Shown: piece after piece, positions 8,926 to 17,940 of the stretch | How positions within the stretch are numbered: the stretch's first letter is position 1 | Layout of the letters: the number at the start of each line of letters is the position of its first letter | DNA from: an uncultured bacterium | Lineage (GTDB): Bacteria; Bacteroidota; Bacteroidia; Bacteroidales; Bacteroidaceae | DNA: 64,000 bases | Direction: 5' to 3' | NCBI GenBank assembly: GCA_945829425.1 | Contig: CALZUQ010000001.1 | Coordinates: forward strand, 1-64,000 | The notes under the pieces: generated by a model | What the model was told of the DNA's origin: nothing | Seen by the model: the letters and a program-made list of their open reading frames with translations, nothing else | Database searches by the model: none | Program-made: the position numbers and the translations under genes

Positions 8926-9639
8926 ATGAGCAATGATTTTTTCCAGTTCAAGGCGTTCACCGTAAGGCAGGGGCGTGCGGCCATGAAGGTCGGAACGGAC
9001 GGTGTGCTTCTCGGAGCATGGAGCGCAATATCTGGCTCTCCGCGACGCATCCTCGACGTAGGCTCAGGCACAGGTCTTATAGCTCTTATGCTGGCTCAGA
9101 GGTTCCCCGAGGCTTCGGTCGATGCCGTAGAGATTGACCATGCGGCGTTTCTCGACAGCGAGGAGAACATCGCTTCCTCGCCATTTTCTGACAGGGTGAA
9201 AGCTTATAACAATGACTTTCAGAGCTTTGCAGAAAGGTGTGACGTGCGCTACGACATCGTGGTGAGCAATCCGCCGTATTTCATCGACGCCATGAAAAAC
9301 CCTGCCAAGGAGCGTGCCATGGCAAGGCATTCGGACAGCCTTGCGTTTGCCGACCTCGTGGCGGGCGTTGACACTCTCCTCGCGCCGCAGGGACTCTTCG
9401 CTGTCATTCTGCCTACGGAGTCGGTTGACGCGTTCCTCCTGGAGACTTCCGCACATGGAATGCTCCTCTCCGTCCATGTCTCGGTGAAGACGACGGAAAG
9501 GAAACTGCCGCGGCGTCATCTACTGCTCTTCTCAAAGACATTACCCTCTGAGATACAACGATATACGGTGTGTCTGCAAAACAATGACGGCACAAGGTCG
9601 CAATGGTATGCCGAAGAGACGTCGGCATTCTATCTCTGA
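8926..9639 (+). CDS. trmN6: tRNA1(Val) (adenine37-N6)-methyltransferase family protein
   Basis: SAM-dependent methyltransferase of the YfiC/TrmN6 type, which in E. coli makes m6A37 in tRNA-Val. Of 237 residues, the SAM-binding motif DVGSGTGLIAL is near residues 45-55 and the catalytic NPPYF near residue 120, the order expected for N6-adenine enzymes. The N-terminus FFQFKAFTVRQGRAAMKVGTDGV is characteristic of this family. It is divergent from lon and has no obvious partner gene. The exact tRNA substrate is inferred from the family. Confidence 0.88.
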   Translation: MSNDFFQFKAFTVRQGRAAMKVGTDGVLLGAWSAISGSPRRILDVGSGTGLIALMLAQRFPEASVDAVEIDHAAFLDSEENIASSPFSDRVKAYNNDFQSFAERCDVRYDIVVSNPPYFIDAMKNPAKERAMARHSDSLAFADLVAGVDTLLAPQGLFAVILPTESVDAFLLETSAHGMLLSVHVSVKTTERKLPRRHLLLFSKTLPSEIQRYTVCLQNNDGTRSQWYAEETSAFYL

Positions 9640-9691
9640 TGTCAGCATACTACGTCCCCGCTTAATCATAGCTGACTGTCAATATTATCCG

Positions 9692-9775
9692 CTTCCGTGG
9701 ATTATTTCTTCTACGAAGCACACGTGTTCTCTTCCGTATCTTCCGTGTCTTCCGTGTCTTCCGTGGATTATTTCT
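9692..9775. repeat. 9-bp tandem repeat (CTTCCGTGT) with a distant copy
   Basis: Four CTTCCGTNN units run head to tail at 9731-9766. The block CTTCCGTGGATTATTTCT occurs at both 9692-9709 and 9758-9775. It lies in the 327-base gap between trmN6 and the rubrerythrin gene, which otherwise holds only the rubrerythrin promoter. Confidence 0.75.
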
Positions 9776-9838
9776 TTACACCTACCTTAAAAAATATAAA
9801 TTTTTCACACATCTTCTTCGTTTATCCGAAGAAATTAC

Positions 9839-9846
9839 TATCTTTG
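9839..9846 (+). promoter_or_regulatory. -7 element upstream of the reverse rubrerythrin gene
   Basis: TATCTTTG followed by CA, the typical Bacteroidetes -7 context. No exact -33 TTTG is found at the usual distance. Transcription would start near 9852, giving a leader of about 115 bases. Confidence 0.5.
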
Positions 9847-9966
9847 CACCGAATTTCATTACCCCGCTCCCGACAGCTTCTCAATATGGCTTGACGAGGC
9901 GGGGAGGCAACAAACAAGCAAATTATTATTCAACTAATTATTAACGTAAAACCAAGAAACTAAGTT

Positions 9967-10524
9967 ATGAAGAAAAAATTCATCTGCACCGTGTGCGGTT
10001 ACATTCATGAAGGTACAGAGGCTCCTGAGCAGTGCCCACTCTGTAAGGCTCCGGCAACAAAGTTCAATGAGATGAAGGACAACGATCAGGCTGACTTCGC
10101 TACCGTTCATGAGCTCGGAGTAGCAAAGACAACAGGTGCTGACGAGGAAATGATCAAGGACCTCAACACTCACTTCAACGGAGAGTGCATGGAGGTGGGA
10201 ATGTACCTCGCTATGTCACGTCAGGCTGACCGTGAGGGGTATCCTGAGGTGGCTGAGGCTTACAAGCGCTACGCTTTCGAAGAGGCTGAGCACGCAAGCA
10301 AGTTCGCTGAGCTCCTCGGAGACGTCCTCGGCGACACAAAGGCTAACCTTGAGGCTCGCATAGCAGCAGAAATAGGTGCTTGCGAGGACAAGTTCCGCAT
10401 TGCAAAGAACGCTAAGGCTGCCGGTCTTGACGCTATTCACGACACTGTTCACGAGATGGCAAAGGACGAGGCACGTCACGCGGCTGGATTCCGCGGACTT
10501 TACAACCGTCTGTTCAAGAAGTAA
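9967..10524 (+). CDS. Reverse rubrerythrin (N-terminal rubredoxin, C-terminal diiron domain)
   Basis: Peroxide-reducing diiron protein of anaerobes. The rubredoxin domain comes first (residues 1-36, FICTVCGY and CPLCKAP holding four Cys for one iron). It is followed by a ferritin-like four-helix domain (about 55-185) with iron ligands in [14 protein letters not shown] and DEARHA. Classical rubrerythrins have the opposite order, so this is the reverse type, which in clostridia reduces H2O2 with NADH-derived electrons. Codon use is markedly biased, as for a highly expressed gene. A strong hairpin follows the stop codon. Confidence 0.93.
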   Translation: MKKKFICTVCGYIHEGTEAPEQCPLCKAPATKFNEMKDNDQADFATVHELGVAKTTGADEEMIKDLNTHFNGECMEVGMYLAMSRQADREGYPEVAEAYKRYAFEEAEHASKFAELLGDVLGDTKANLEARIAAEIGACEDKFRIAKNAKAAGLDAIHDTVHEMAKDEARHAAGFRGLYNRLFKK

Positions 10525-10536
10525 AAGACATTTTTC

Positions 10537-10570
10537 CTCTCCCTCCCTTTCTGAAAAGGGCAGGGGAGAG
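10537..10570 (+). terminator. Hairpin after the rubrerythrin gene
   Basis: CTCTCCC...CCCTTT pairs with AAAGGG...GGGGAGAG around a CTGA loop, 13 bases after the stop. There is no T-run. A second hairpin, AAGGGCGA (10624-10631) with TCGCCCTT (10652-10659), follows before maf and may act as a further stop or a leader element. Confidence 0.55.
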
Positions 10571-10690
10571 TCCTTGCCAAGGCTTGTGTCTGGCTGGGAA
10601 ACGGGGCAACCCGAAAAAAATACAAGGGCGAGTCATACACATGGGGTTGATTCGCCCTTTCATCATACCTCTTCCCAAGCAACGAAAAAA

Positions 10691-11266
10691 ATGATTTATT
10701 TAGCAAGCAACTCTCCACGCCGCCGTGAACTACTTGGCGGCCTCGACATAGATTTCAAAACATGGGTCATACCGGGCATTGACGAGACGTACCCTGACAA
10801 CATGCCGGCAGAGGAAATAGCGGAATATCTCGCAAGGAAAAAAGCCGAGCCGTACTTCAACGAGGAAAACAGGGCGAAGATTGCTGACAGAGACTTAGTG
10901 ATAACTGCGGACACGGTGGTCATTCTCGACGGAAAGGTACTGGGAAAACCAGCATCACGTGAAGAAGCGTGTGACATGCTGAGAGCGCTGGCGGGGAGAA
11001 AACACAGCGTCGTGACTGGTGTATGTATGTCGTCGAAGGATAAACAACGGCATTTCTCCGTCCTCACAAAAGTAACTTTCGCAAAGCTCACGGAGGCTCA
11101 GATAGCTTATTATGTCGACAGATACAAACCATTCGACAAAGCTGGAGCTTACGGAATACAGGAATGGATAGGATACGTCGGAGTGACGCGCTTGGAAGGC
11201 TCCTATTTTAACGTCATGGGACTGCCTGTACAGCGAATTTATGAAGAATTACGGCTCTTCGAGTAG
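10691..11266 (+). CDS. maf: Maf-family nucleotide pyrophosphatase
   Basis: House-cleaning nucleoside triphosphate pyrophosphatase (dTTP/UTP type by family). The start MIYLASNSPRRRELLGG at 10691 fits the canonical Maf N-terminus SxSPRRxELL; earlier in-frame codons would translate through terminator hairpins. The conserved segments ADTVVILDGKVLGKP, GRKHSVVTGV and DKAGAYGIQE are present. Length is 191 residues, standard for Maf. No partner gene is evident. The substrate subtype is inferred from family motifs only. Confidence 0.93.
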   Translation: MIYLASNSPRRRELLGGLDIDFKTWVIPGIDETYPDNMPAEEIAEYLARKKAEPYFNEENRAKIADRDLVITADTVVILDGKVLGKPASREEACDMLRALAGRKHSVVTGVCMSSKDKQRHFSVLTKVTFAKLTEAQIAYYVDRYKPFDKAGAYGIQEWIGYVGVTRLEGSYFNVMGLPVQRIYEELRLFE

Positions 11267-11327
11267 TTTTTTTTATTTCTTTTGTAAAAAGTTATTAAAT
11301 TATTTTCCCAATATAAAAAAATAATAT

Positions 11328-11335
11328 TAATTTTG
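11328..11335 (+). promoter_or_regulatory. -7 element of the rseC-rnf operon
   Basis: TAATTTTG followed by CA, with a TTTC-like -33 about 20 bases upstream. It is the only consensus -7 found in the gap between maf and the rseC-type gene, implying a leader of about 155 bases. Confidence 0.5.
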
Positions 11336-11495
11336 CACATAATCTAAACGACACTTTGCGACATACTCTTTGCCAAAGACCTTATAACCTTAAATCCTGA
11401 AGGCAAAAGAGGCGTTTCAGACACAAAATCAACATACTCCGACGGAACGCGGCCAACGAATGACTGACAGGCGGTTTCATCACTTATATCATACT

Positions 11496-11948
11496 ATGAG
11501 CGACAAAATAAGACATGAAGGAAAAGTTGAAAGTATCGACGGAGAGCATATAGCGGTGCGCATAATCCAGCGTTCCGCATGTACTTCGTGCAAACTGGCG
11601 AAAAGCTGTCTGACATCAGAGAGCAAGGTGAAGGTCGTTGACGTTTGGACACAAGAGACGGGGAGATTTTACGTAGGACAGGACGTAATGGTTGAGGTGA
11701 CGGGGAAAATTGGGGCGCTCGCCGTAGTTCTGGGATTCGTAATGCCTACGATACTCGTCATCGCTACAGTAATTCTCACGCTGTTCATTACTGCACATGT
11801 CCCTGCTCTCTATGTCGAAGAGCCTGCCAACGAGGCTGTGGCGGCGTTGCTCGGACTGGGAGTACTCGTGCCGTACTACATTATATTATATATTATGAGG
11901 GGAAACATTCGACGCAAGGTGACGTTCAGCATTATGCCCCTCTGCTGA
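11496..11948 (+). CDS. rseC: RseC/MucC-family protein (SoxR-reducing system type)
   Basis: Small membrane protein of 150 residues that accompanies Rnf genes in Bacteroidales. The start MSDKIRHEGKV (11496) is chosen over a codon 12 residues earlier because it gives the family's usual N-terminus. A four-cysteine cluster, CTSCKLAKSC (three Cys) after a preceding basic stretch, is in the N-terminal domain. Two hydrophobic helices (about 75-97 and 110-130) follow. In gammaproteobacteria RseC acts with Rsx/Rnf in reducing SoxR. Here it is the first gene of the rnf operon, 70 bases before rnfB. Confidence 0.85.
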   Translation: MSDKIRHEGKVESIDGEHIAVRIIQRSACTSCKLAKSCLTSESKVKVVDVWTQETGRFYVGQDVMVEVTGKIGALAVVLGFVMPTILVIATVILTLFITAHVPALYVEEPANEAVAALLGLGVLVPYYIILYIMRGNIRRKVTFSIMPLC

Positions 11949-12018
11949 CACTACGCTCGACAACAGATAAGGAAACTGAAAGAAACAAATAAATCATTAA
12001 CTAATTACGACAAAAATT

Positions 12019-12957
12019 ATGAATGTAATTCTAATTGCAGTAATCGTCTTGGGAGTCATAGCGCTCATAGCATCTGTCGTGCTCTATGTCTGTTCGAAGA
12101 AGTTTGCTGTTGAAGAAGACCCACGACTTCCTGCCGTACTTGAGGCACTGCCAGGGGCTAACTGTGGCGGATGTGGATACCCAGGATGTTCGGGTATGGC
12201 CGACGCACTCATAAAGGGTGCAAATGCAGGAAGCATAGAAGGCCTGTCATGTCCTGTCGGAGGGGCAGAGTGTATGGCAAAGATTGCCGACCTTCTCGGA
12301 ATGGCTGTCGCTGCAAGCGAACCGAAGGTGGCTGTGGTACGGTGCGGAGGATGTTTCGCAAAGCGGCCACGCACGGTGGAGTATGACGGACTTCGCACAT
12401 GTACTGCCGTAAACAGCTGTGGTTCAGGAGAGACGGGATGTGGATTCGGATGTCTCGGATGTGGTGACTGTGTGGCTGCATGTAATTTCGGAGCAATAGC
12501 CATAAACGGGGAGACGGGACTTCCTGAGGTCAACGAAGAGCTCTGTACTTCATGCGGGGCTTGTGTCAAGGCGTGTCCTCGACATATCATTGAGATACGG
12601 CCGAAGGGAAAGGTGATAAAGGAGATCCCTCACCGAGTATATGTCTCGTGTGTAAACAAAGACAAGGGTGCCGTGGCAAGAAAGAACTGCCAGGCTGCTT
12701 GTATTGGATGCGGCAAGTGTCAGAAAGTATGCAAGTTCGAGGCTATAACAATAGAGAACAACGTTTCGTATATCGACCCGGCGAAGTGTAAGGCGTGCGG
12801 AGCATGCGTGAGAGAGTGTCCGACAGGGGCTATTGTGGCTACATGGCCGCTGCCTGTCTTGAAACCTAAGACTGAAGCAGCAGCTCCAGCAGCAGCTCAG
12901 CCAGCAGCAGCTCAGCCGGCAGCAAAGCCTGTAGGCACAGACGAAACCACGAAATAG
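12019..12957 (+). CDS. rnfB: Rnf complex subunit B (iron-sulfur)
   Basis: Ferredoxin-oxidising electron-entry subunit of the membrane Rnf complex. An N-terminal membrane helix (residues 1-27) is followed by the 4Fe-4S cluster motif CGGCGYPGC with later Cys. Ferredoxin-type repeats follow: CGCLGCGDC-type, CTSCGACVKACP, CIGCGKCQKVC and CKACGACVREC. The C-terminus is a low-complexity Ala/Pro/Gln tail (AAPAAAQPAAAQPAAKP), common in Bacteroidales RnfB. Length is 312. It sits in the conserved order rseC-rnfB-C-D-G-E-A. Confidence 0.96.
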   Translation: MNVILIAVIVLGVIALIASVVLYVCSKKFAVEEDPRLPAVLEALPGANCGGCGYPGCSGMADALIKGANAGSIEGLSCPVGGAECMAKIADLLGMAVAASEPKVAVVRCGGCFAKRPRTVEYDGLRTCTAVNSCGSGETGCGFGCLGCGDCVAACNFGAIAINGETGLPEVNEELCTSCGACVKACPRHIIEIRPKGKVIKEIPHRVYVSCVNKDKGAVARKNCQAACIGCGKCQKVCKFEAITIENNVSYIDPAKCKACGACVRECPTGAIVATWPLPVLKPKTEAAAPAAAQPAAAQPAAKPVGTDETTK

Positions 12958-13035
12958 TCATTACTACGGTGGGACACATGGATGCAGAAAGAAATTCTTT
13001 TCTCTCACCTGCGTCCCGCCAAATATCATTCAAAC

Positions 13036-14388
13036 ATGAAAGTACGTACATTTAGAATAGGTGGCGTCCATCCTGATGAGAACAAGCTGACAAATGATGC
13101 CATAACAAAACCTGCTCCACTGCCGAAGCAGGCTGTATTCCCTATGAGTCAGCATATCGGAGCCCCGGCAAAGCCGGTTGTCAAGAAAGGCGACAAGGTA
13201 AAGGTTGGTACGATGATCGGAGAGGCGGCAGGCTTCGTCAGCGCACCGGTTTTCTCTTCTGTTTCTGGAACAGTGCTGAAGGTTGACAACGCCATTGACG
13301 CTTCAGGTTATCTGCGCCCTGCCGTGACAATAACTGTAGAAGGCGACGAATGGGAGGAGAGCATAGACCGTTCGGAAAAACTGGAACGACTGGAAGACCA
13401 TCCGGAACTGACACCGGAGGAAATCGTTGAACGCATAAAACGATGCGGAGTAGTAGGTATGGGTGGAGCATGCTTCCCTACGTTCATAAAGCTTTGTCCT
13501 CCTCCCGGAGCAAAGGCGGAGTGTGTCATAATAAACGGTGTCGAGTGTGAGCCGTACATCACGTCTGACTTCCGACTCATGATGGAGAAAGCGGATCAGC
13601 TCATAGAAGGTGTGAAAATCCTTATGAAGGGAGCAAAGGTCCAGAAAGGTTATATCGGAATAGAAGACAATAAGCCGGAGGCTATACGACTCCTTGCAGA
13701 GAAACTGAAAGGAAACACACAGATAGAGGTCGTGCCGCTTGCAAAGAAATATCCTCAGGGAGGTGAGAAACAGCTCGTAGACGCGGTAATAGGACGTCAG
13801 GTGCCTGCACCACCGGCTATTCCGGTAAACGTGGGAGCTGTGGTGCAGAATGCAGGAACGGCAGTGGCTGTCTATGAGGCTGTCATGAAGAACAAGCCGC
13901 TCTTTGAGCGTTACACTACAGTAACGGGAAAGCAGATAAAGACCCCGGGAAATTTCCTCGTACGCATGGGAACGTCATTCGGAGAACTCATAGAACTCTG
14001 TGGAGGACTGCCTGAGGGCGACAACAAGATCCTCGCCGGAGGTCCTATGATGGGTAAGGCGGTAAACTCTCTCGATACGCCTGTCGGAAAAGGACAGAAC
14101 TGTATCACTGTACTCACCAACGATGACGCTCATCGCAAGGAACCGGACCCATGCATACGATGCGCAAAGTGTGTCGGAGCATGTCCTATGGGACTTGAGC
14201 CTTATCTCCTCGCTACATGTTCGGCAAAGCACATGTGGGAGAAGGTGGAGAGCGAGGATATCGTAAGCTGCATAGAGTGCGGCTCATGTCAGTTCACATG
14301 TCCTTCGCATCGTCCTATGCTGGATAATATTCGTCTTGGAAAATCAACGGTTATGGGTATTATTCGTGCCCGTGCTGCAAAAAAATAA
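13036..14388 (+). CDS. rnfC: Rnf complex subunit C (NADH-binding side)
   Basis: Peripheral subunit that carries FMN and two 4Fe-4S clusters and exchanges electrons with NAD. The start MKVRTFRIGGVHPDENKLT at 13036 matches the family; the earlier in-frame ATG at 12982 would add an unrelated 18-residue leader. The nucleotide-binding segment GMGGACFPTFIK and two cluster motifs, CIRCAKCVGACP and CIECGSCQFTCP, are visible. At 450 residues it is the compact form without a long C-terminal repeat tail. It follows rnfB by 78 bases and precedes rnfD by 9. Confidence 0.96.
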   Translation: MKVRTFRIGGVHPDENKLTNDAITKPAPLPKQAVFPMSQHIGAPAKPVVKKGDKVKVGTMIGEAAGFVSAPVFSSVSGTVLKVDNAIDASGYLRPAVTITVEGDEWEESIDRSEKLERLEDHPELTPEEIVERIKRCGVVGMGGACFPTFIKLCPPPGAKAECVIINGVECEPYITSDFRLMMEKADQLIEGVKILMKGAKVQKGYIGIEDNKPEAIRLLAEKLKGNTQIEVVPLAKKYPQGGEKQLVDAVIGRQVPAPPAIPVNVGAVVQNAGTAVAVYEAVMKNKPLFERYTTVTGKQIKTPGNFLVRMGTSFGELIELCGGLPEGDNKILAGGPMMGKAVNSLDTPVGKGQNCITVLTNDDAHRKEPDPCIRCAKCVGACPMGLEPYLLATCSAKHMWEKVESEDIVSCIECGSCQFTCPSHRPMLDNIRLGKSTVMGIIRARAAKK

Positions 14389-14397
14389 CATAAAATC

Positions 14398-15384
14398 ATG
14401 GGAAAACTAATAGTATCTCTATCTCCTCATGCACATGGAAACGACTCTGTCGAGAAGAACATGTATGGAGTCATCATTGCTCTCCTTCCGGCTCTTCTCA
14501 CGAGCTTCTGGTTCTTCGGAATAGGTTCCGTAATCGTTTGTGCTGTAAGCGTTATCGCATGCATACTCTTTGAGTGGGCGATAAGCAAATATATCCTCGG
14601 AGTTCAGCGTTGCACCGTATGCGACGGGTCGGCAGCTCTCACGGGGCTACTCCTTGGTATGAACCTTCCGAGCAATTTCCCTATATGGATGATCGTCGTC
14701 GGTGCACTGGTAGCCATCGGCGTAGGTAAGATGACTTTCGGAGGACTGGGACAGAACCCTTTCAACCCTGCTCTCGTTGGACGATGCTTCCTCTTGGTAA
14801 GCTTCCCGACAGCCATGACGTCATGGCCTAAGTCGGGACAGCTCATGGCTTATGCCGACGCTGAGACGGGGGCAACGCCGCTGAGCCTTATGCAGAGGGC
14901 TATAAAAGGACAGGATGTTCTCGACCAGCTGCCTTCATCAATAGACCTCTTCCTCGGCAACAATGCCGGAACGATAGGTGAGGTATGCGCACTCGCACTG
15001 CTCATAGGCTTCGCTTATATGCTGTGGAAGAAAATCATTACATGGCACATTCCGGTGTCTATACTCGCCACAGTATTCGTAATAGCTGGACTCTTGTGGC
15101 TATGCGACGACACACGTTATGCCAACCCGTTCCAGGTGATATTCTCCGGTGGTCTCATGCTCGGTGCAATTTTCATGGCTACTGACTATGTCACATCGCC
15201 GATGTGTCATAAGGGACAGATAATTTACGGCGTGGCGATAGGTGTCCTGACCATCGTGATACGTAACTGGGGAGCATATCCTGAAGGAATGTCGTTCGCG
15301 ATACTTATCATGAACGCCTTCACACCGTTAATAAACATGTATGTCAAGCCTAAGCGTTTCGGTGAGGTGCCGGCAAAGAAATAA
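14398..15384 (+). CDS. rnfD: Rnf complex subunit D (flavinylated membrane subunit)
   Basis: Integral membrane subunit of Rnf, related to NqrB, with about nine or ten hydrophobic helices over 328 residues. The covalent FMN attachment motif TGATPL is present, with T160 as the likely attachment residue. Other conserved elements are GKMTFGGLGQNPFNPA and DYVTSPMCHKGQ. It works with RnfG and RnfE/A in ion translocation. Confidence 0.96.
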   Translation: MGKLIVSLSPHAHGNDSVEKNMYGVIIALLPALLTSFWFFGIGSVIVCAVSVIACILFEWAISKYILGVQRCTVCDGSAALTGLLLGMNLPSNFPIWMIVVGALVAIGVGKMTFGGLGQNPFNPALVGRCFLLVSFPTAMTSWPKSGQLMAYADAETGATPLSLMQRAIKGQDVLDQLPSSIDLFLGNNAGTIGEVCALALLIGFAYMLWKKIITWHIPVSILATVFVIAGLLWLCDDTRYANPFQVIFSGGLMLGAIFMATDYVTSPMCHKGQIIYGVAIGVLTIVIRNWGAYPEGMSFAILIMNAFTPLINMYVKPKRFGEVPAKK

Positions 15385-15401
15385 TAAGGAGGGAGAATAG
15401 T

Positions 15402-15989
15402 ATGGAAAAACTGAAATCAAATCTTCAGAACATGGTCCTCGTCCTCGTTGGCGTGGCACTGATATGCGGTGGACTGCTGGCGTATGTCAACAAGGCTACG
15501 GAGCCGGCTATCGCTGAACAGGCAGAGAAGACTCTCTCTGACGGAATAAAAGTTGTTCTCGCTACTGACGAAGTGACGGTGAAAGACACAAAGACCGTGA
15601 CACGAGATGTCAACGGAAAGGAACTGACATTCGTCGTATATCTCACTGACAAAGGAGTGGCGGTGCAGTCTACTGACCCTAACGGATTTGGAGGAAACCT
15701 CACTGTGCTCGTAGGATTCGACGAAAAAGGTGTGATAAAGGGATATACTGTACTCGCACATGCCGAGACTCCGGGGCTTGGAGCAAAGGCAGGAGAATGG
15801 TTCCAGAAAGGCGCACCGGGATGTATCGTAGGACTGAACCCTGCTGAGGCAAACCTTACGGTAACTAACGACGGTGGAGACATAAACGCCATAACTGCCT
15901 CTACCATTACATCGCGATCGTTCCTCAGAGCCGTGCAGCAGGCTTATGTCACATTCAAGGCTTCTAATACAACAGGGGCGGAGGAGTAA
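15402..15989 (+). CDS. rnfG: Rnf complex subunit G (periplasmic FMN subunit)
   Basis: One N-terminal membrane helix (about residues 10-28) and a periplasmic FMN-binding domain. The flavinylation motif is a variant of S/TGAT: TASTIT, with T168 as the probable FMN-bearing residue. HAETPGLGAKAGEWFQ is the other family hallmark. Length 195 is usual. It lies 17 bases after rnfD. Confidence 0.95.
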   Translation: MEKLKSNLQNMVLVLVGVALICGGLLAYVNKATEPAIAEQAEKTLSDGIKVVLATDEVTVKDTKTVTRDVNGKELTFVVYLTDKGVAVQSTDPNGFGGNLTVLVGFDEKGVIKGYTVLAHAETPGLGAKAGEWFQKGAPGCIVGLNPAEANLTVTNDGGDINAITASTITSRSFLRAVQQAYVTFKASNTTGAEE

Positions 15990-16016
15990 ATGTTTCACAA
16001 AGTAGATCTTTAAGTT

Positions 16017-16604
16017 ATGAGTAAATTCGGAATAATAATGAACGGCATCATAAAGGAGAATCCTACCTTTGTGCTTATGCTCGGTATGTGTCCTACGTTG
16101 GCTACTACGACAAGTGCCAACAACGGTATGATGATGGGCCTCGCAACGATGGTCGTACTGATATTCTCTAATATCATCATCTCACTCATCAAGAAGCTGA
16201 CGCCAGACATGGTCCATATACCTGTCTATATAGTCGTTATAGCTACTCTCGTCACTATTGTGCAGTTCCTCCTTGCGGCATACCTGCCTGATGTCAACAA
16301 GTCGCTCGGACTCTTCATTCCGCTTATTGTCGTGAACTGTGTCATTCTTGGCAGAGCTGAGTCTTTCGCCTCAAAGAACAACGTCATAGATTCTGCACTC
16401 GACGGAATAGGAATAGGACTGGGTTTCACAATAGGACTTACCGTCCTCGGAATATGCCGTGAGCTGCTCGGAAACGGAACGGTCTTCGGACTCTCTCTCA
16501 TTCCTGCAGACTACAGTATGCTTCTGTTCATACTGCCTCCGGGAGCATTCCTCACACTAGGATACATCATCGCTATCGTCAACAGATTCAAAAAGGCAAA
16601 GTAA
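16017..16604 (+). CDS. rnfE: Rnf complex subunit E (membrane)
   Basis: Six-helix membrane protein, homologous to NqrD, which with RnfA forms the inverted pair that carries the ion path and a membrane-embedded iron-sulfur centre. Hallmarks are GMCPTLATTTSANNGMMMG and IPLIVVNCVILGRAESFAS, with the conserved Cys in each half. Length is 195. Confidence 0.96.
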   Translation: MSKFGIIMNGIIKENPTFVLMLGMCPTLATTTSANNGMMMGLATMVVLIFSNIIISLIKKLTPDMVHIPVYIVVIATLVTIVQFLLAAYLPDVNKSLGLFIPLIVVNCVILGRAESFASKNNVIDSALDGIGIGLGFTIGLTVLGICRELLGNGTVFGLSLIPADYSMLLFILPPGAFLTLGYIIAIVNRFKKAK

Positions 16605-16619
16605 CAAAAAATATACGTT

Positions 16620-17222
16620 ATGGAATATTTATTGATATTTATCGCGGCGATATTCGTAAATAATATCGTCCTCAGCCAGTTCCTCGGCATTTGCCCATTC
16701 CTCGGAGTAAGCCAGAAGGTAAAGACTTCTCTCGGCATGTCTGCCGCTGTTGCCTTCGTCATGCTCCTTGCAACACTTGTGACATGGCTGATACAGACGT
16801 TCGTCCTCAACCCTTTCAATCTCGGATATCTACAGACTCTCTCTTTTATCCTCGTCATTGCTGCACTCGTGCAGATGGTGGAGATAATACTCAAGAAAGT
16901 CTCGCCTCCACTATATCAGGCTCTCGGAGTGTTCCTGCCTCTCATCACTACAAACTGTGCCGTGCTTGGCGTAGCTATCTCTGTCATACAGAAGGAATAC
17001 AGCCTCCTCATGGCTCTTGACTACGCCATAGCCTCTGCCATAGGCTTCGGTATAGCTCTCGTACTCTTTGCGGGACTTCGTGAGCAGCAGGAGTTGGCGA
17101 ACATTCCTAAAGGAATGCGTGGAGTGAGCATAACGCTCGTTACCGCTGCCCTCCTCGCACTCAGCTTCATGGGCTTCTCAGGTGTCGATGGAGGATTGAA
17201 AATCCTTTTCGGATTAGATTAA
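16620..17222 (+). CDS. rnfA: Rnf complex subunit A (membrane)
   Basis: Six-helix partner of RnfE, homologous to NqrE. Motifs FVNNIVLSQFLGICPFLGVS and LPLITTNCAVLGVAI hold the two conserved Cys. It is the last gene of the operon, 15 bases after rnfE, and is followed by two hairpins before the next locus. Confidence 0.96.
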   Translation: MEYLLIFIAAIFVNNIVLSQFLGICPFLGVSQKVKTSLGMSAAVAFVMLLATLVTWLIQTFVLNPFNLGYLQTLSFILVIAALVQMVEIILKKVSPPLYQALGVFLPLITTNCAVLGVAISVIQKEYSLLMALDYAIASAIGFGIALVLFAGLREQQELANIPKGMRGVSITLVTAALLALSFMGFSGVDGGLKILFGLD

Positions 17223-17262
17223 GATATAATTTTTATCATAATTTTTTAGTCAACGAATGCAA

Positions 17263-17297
17263 AATGCCACCATGCCTGCACAAGGGCTGGTGGCATT
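17263..17297 (+). terminator. Strong hairpin after rnfA
   Basis: AATGCCACCA (17263-17272) pairs perfectly with TGGTGGCATT (17288-17297), 40 bases after the rnfA stop. A short T-run (ATTTTTC) appears only about 14 bases later. Confidence 0.6.
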
Positions 17298-17366
17298 GGA
17301 AAATAGAAGATTTTTCATAAACTTGTGCTTTTATTAGCACTTGTTTTTTTGTGTTTGTGTTGTTGG

Positions 17367-17392
17367 CAGCTCGCGTCGTGAGACGCGGGCTG
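17367..17392 (+). terminator. Second hairpin after the rnf operon
   Basis: CAGCTCGCGTC pairs with GACGCGGGCTG around a GTGA loop, with one T-G wobble, followed by TTTAACTTTTAT. This fits a rho-independent terminator. The sequence from here to about 17560 is AT-rich with CATTGTACATTATACATTG-type words and shows no gene. Confidence 0.6.
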
Positions 17393-17559
17393 TTTAACTT
17401 TTATCAGCTGTGACCCGTTAATAATACATGTAGTTTCTCACTTCCGGCGTACCTTTACCATTATTACCACAACAAACACTTGCAAAGTTTAATACATTGT
17501 ACATTATACATTGTTCATTGTATATTCTAAATTATTCTCGTGATTAAGTTTTGTCGTTT

Positions 17560-17905
17560 TTAGGTGTTTCCATACTATGGACGCATCTACATTGAATTTT
17601 TCAACAACCCCTGTGGACATGCAGTACTGTCTTCTTGTCGCTCATATGGAAATCCCAAAAGCAAGATTGCTTGCCAATGCCGTAACTTACCGAACCAGCC
17701 AGTGTAGAAGAAAGCCCTGCAATAGCTTCCTGAAAGAGGTTCTGCCATGGATGATGACCGCATATTCCCTATACTTCCCGTACAGGAAAGCACGAAACAT
17801 CTGCTCAAAGACTGGCTCGACTCGGCAGGTATAACCACGTCCATAACGTTCTGTTTCATAAACAGCAAAATATTGTCGCAAAAATTTTGTCATGACGAGG
17901 AATTT
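17560..17905. other. Unresolved block, possibly a decayed gene
   Basis: Several overlapping open frames of 60-93 codons exist on both strands, none of which I recognise. The plus-strand frame from about 17569 is broken by stops near 17707 and 17722, then stays open from an ATG at 17747 to 17929, so it could be a broken coding sequence. On the minus strand, 17687-17923 is open for 78 codons. Base composition is more gene-like than in the flanking spacers. No function is assigned. Confidence 0.3.
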
Positions 17906-17916
17906 ACATACCTTTG
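17886..17916 (+). promoter_or_regulatory. Promoter of the DpnI-like remnant
   Basis: TTTG (17886-17889), 19 bases, TACCTTTG (17909-17916), an exact Bacteroidetes consensus. Transcription would begin near 17923, about 18 bases before the remnant's ATG. Confidence 0.65.
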
Positions 17917-17940
17917 CAGACAAGTTTAATATGGATCTAT

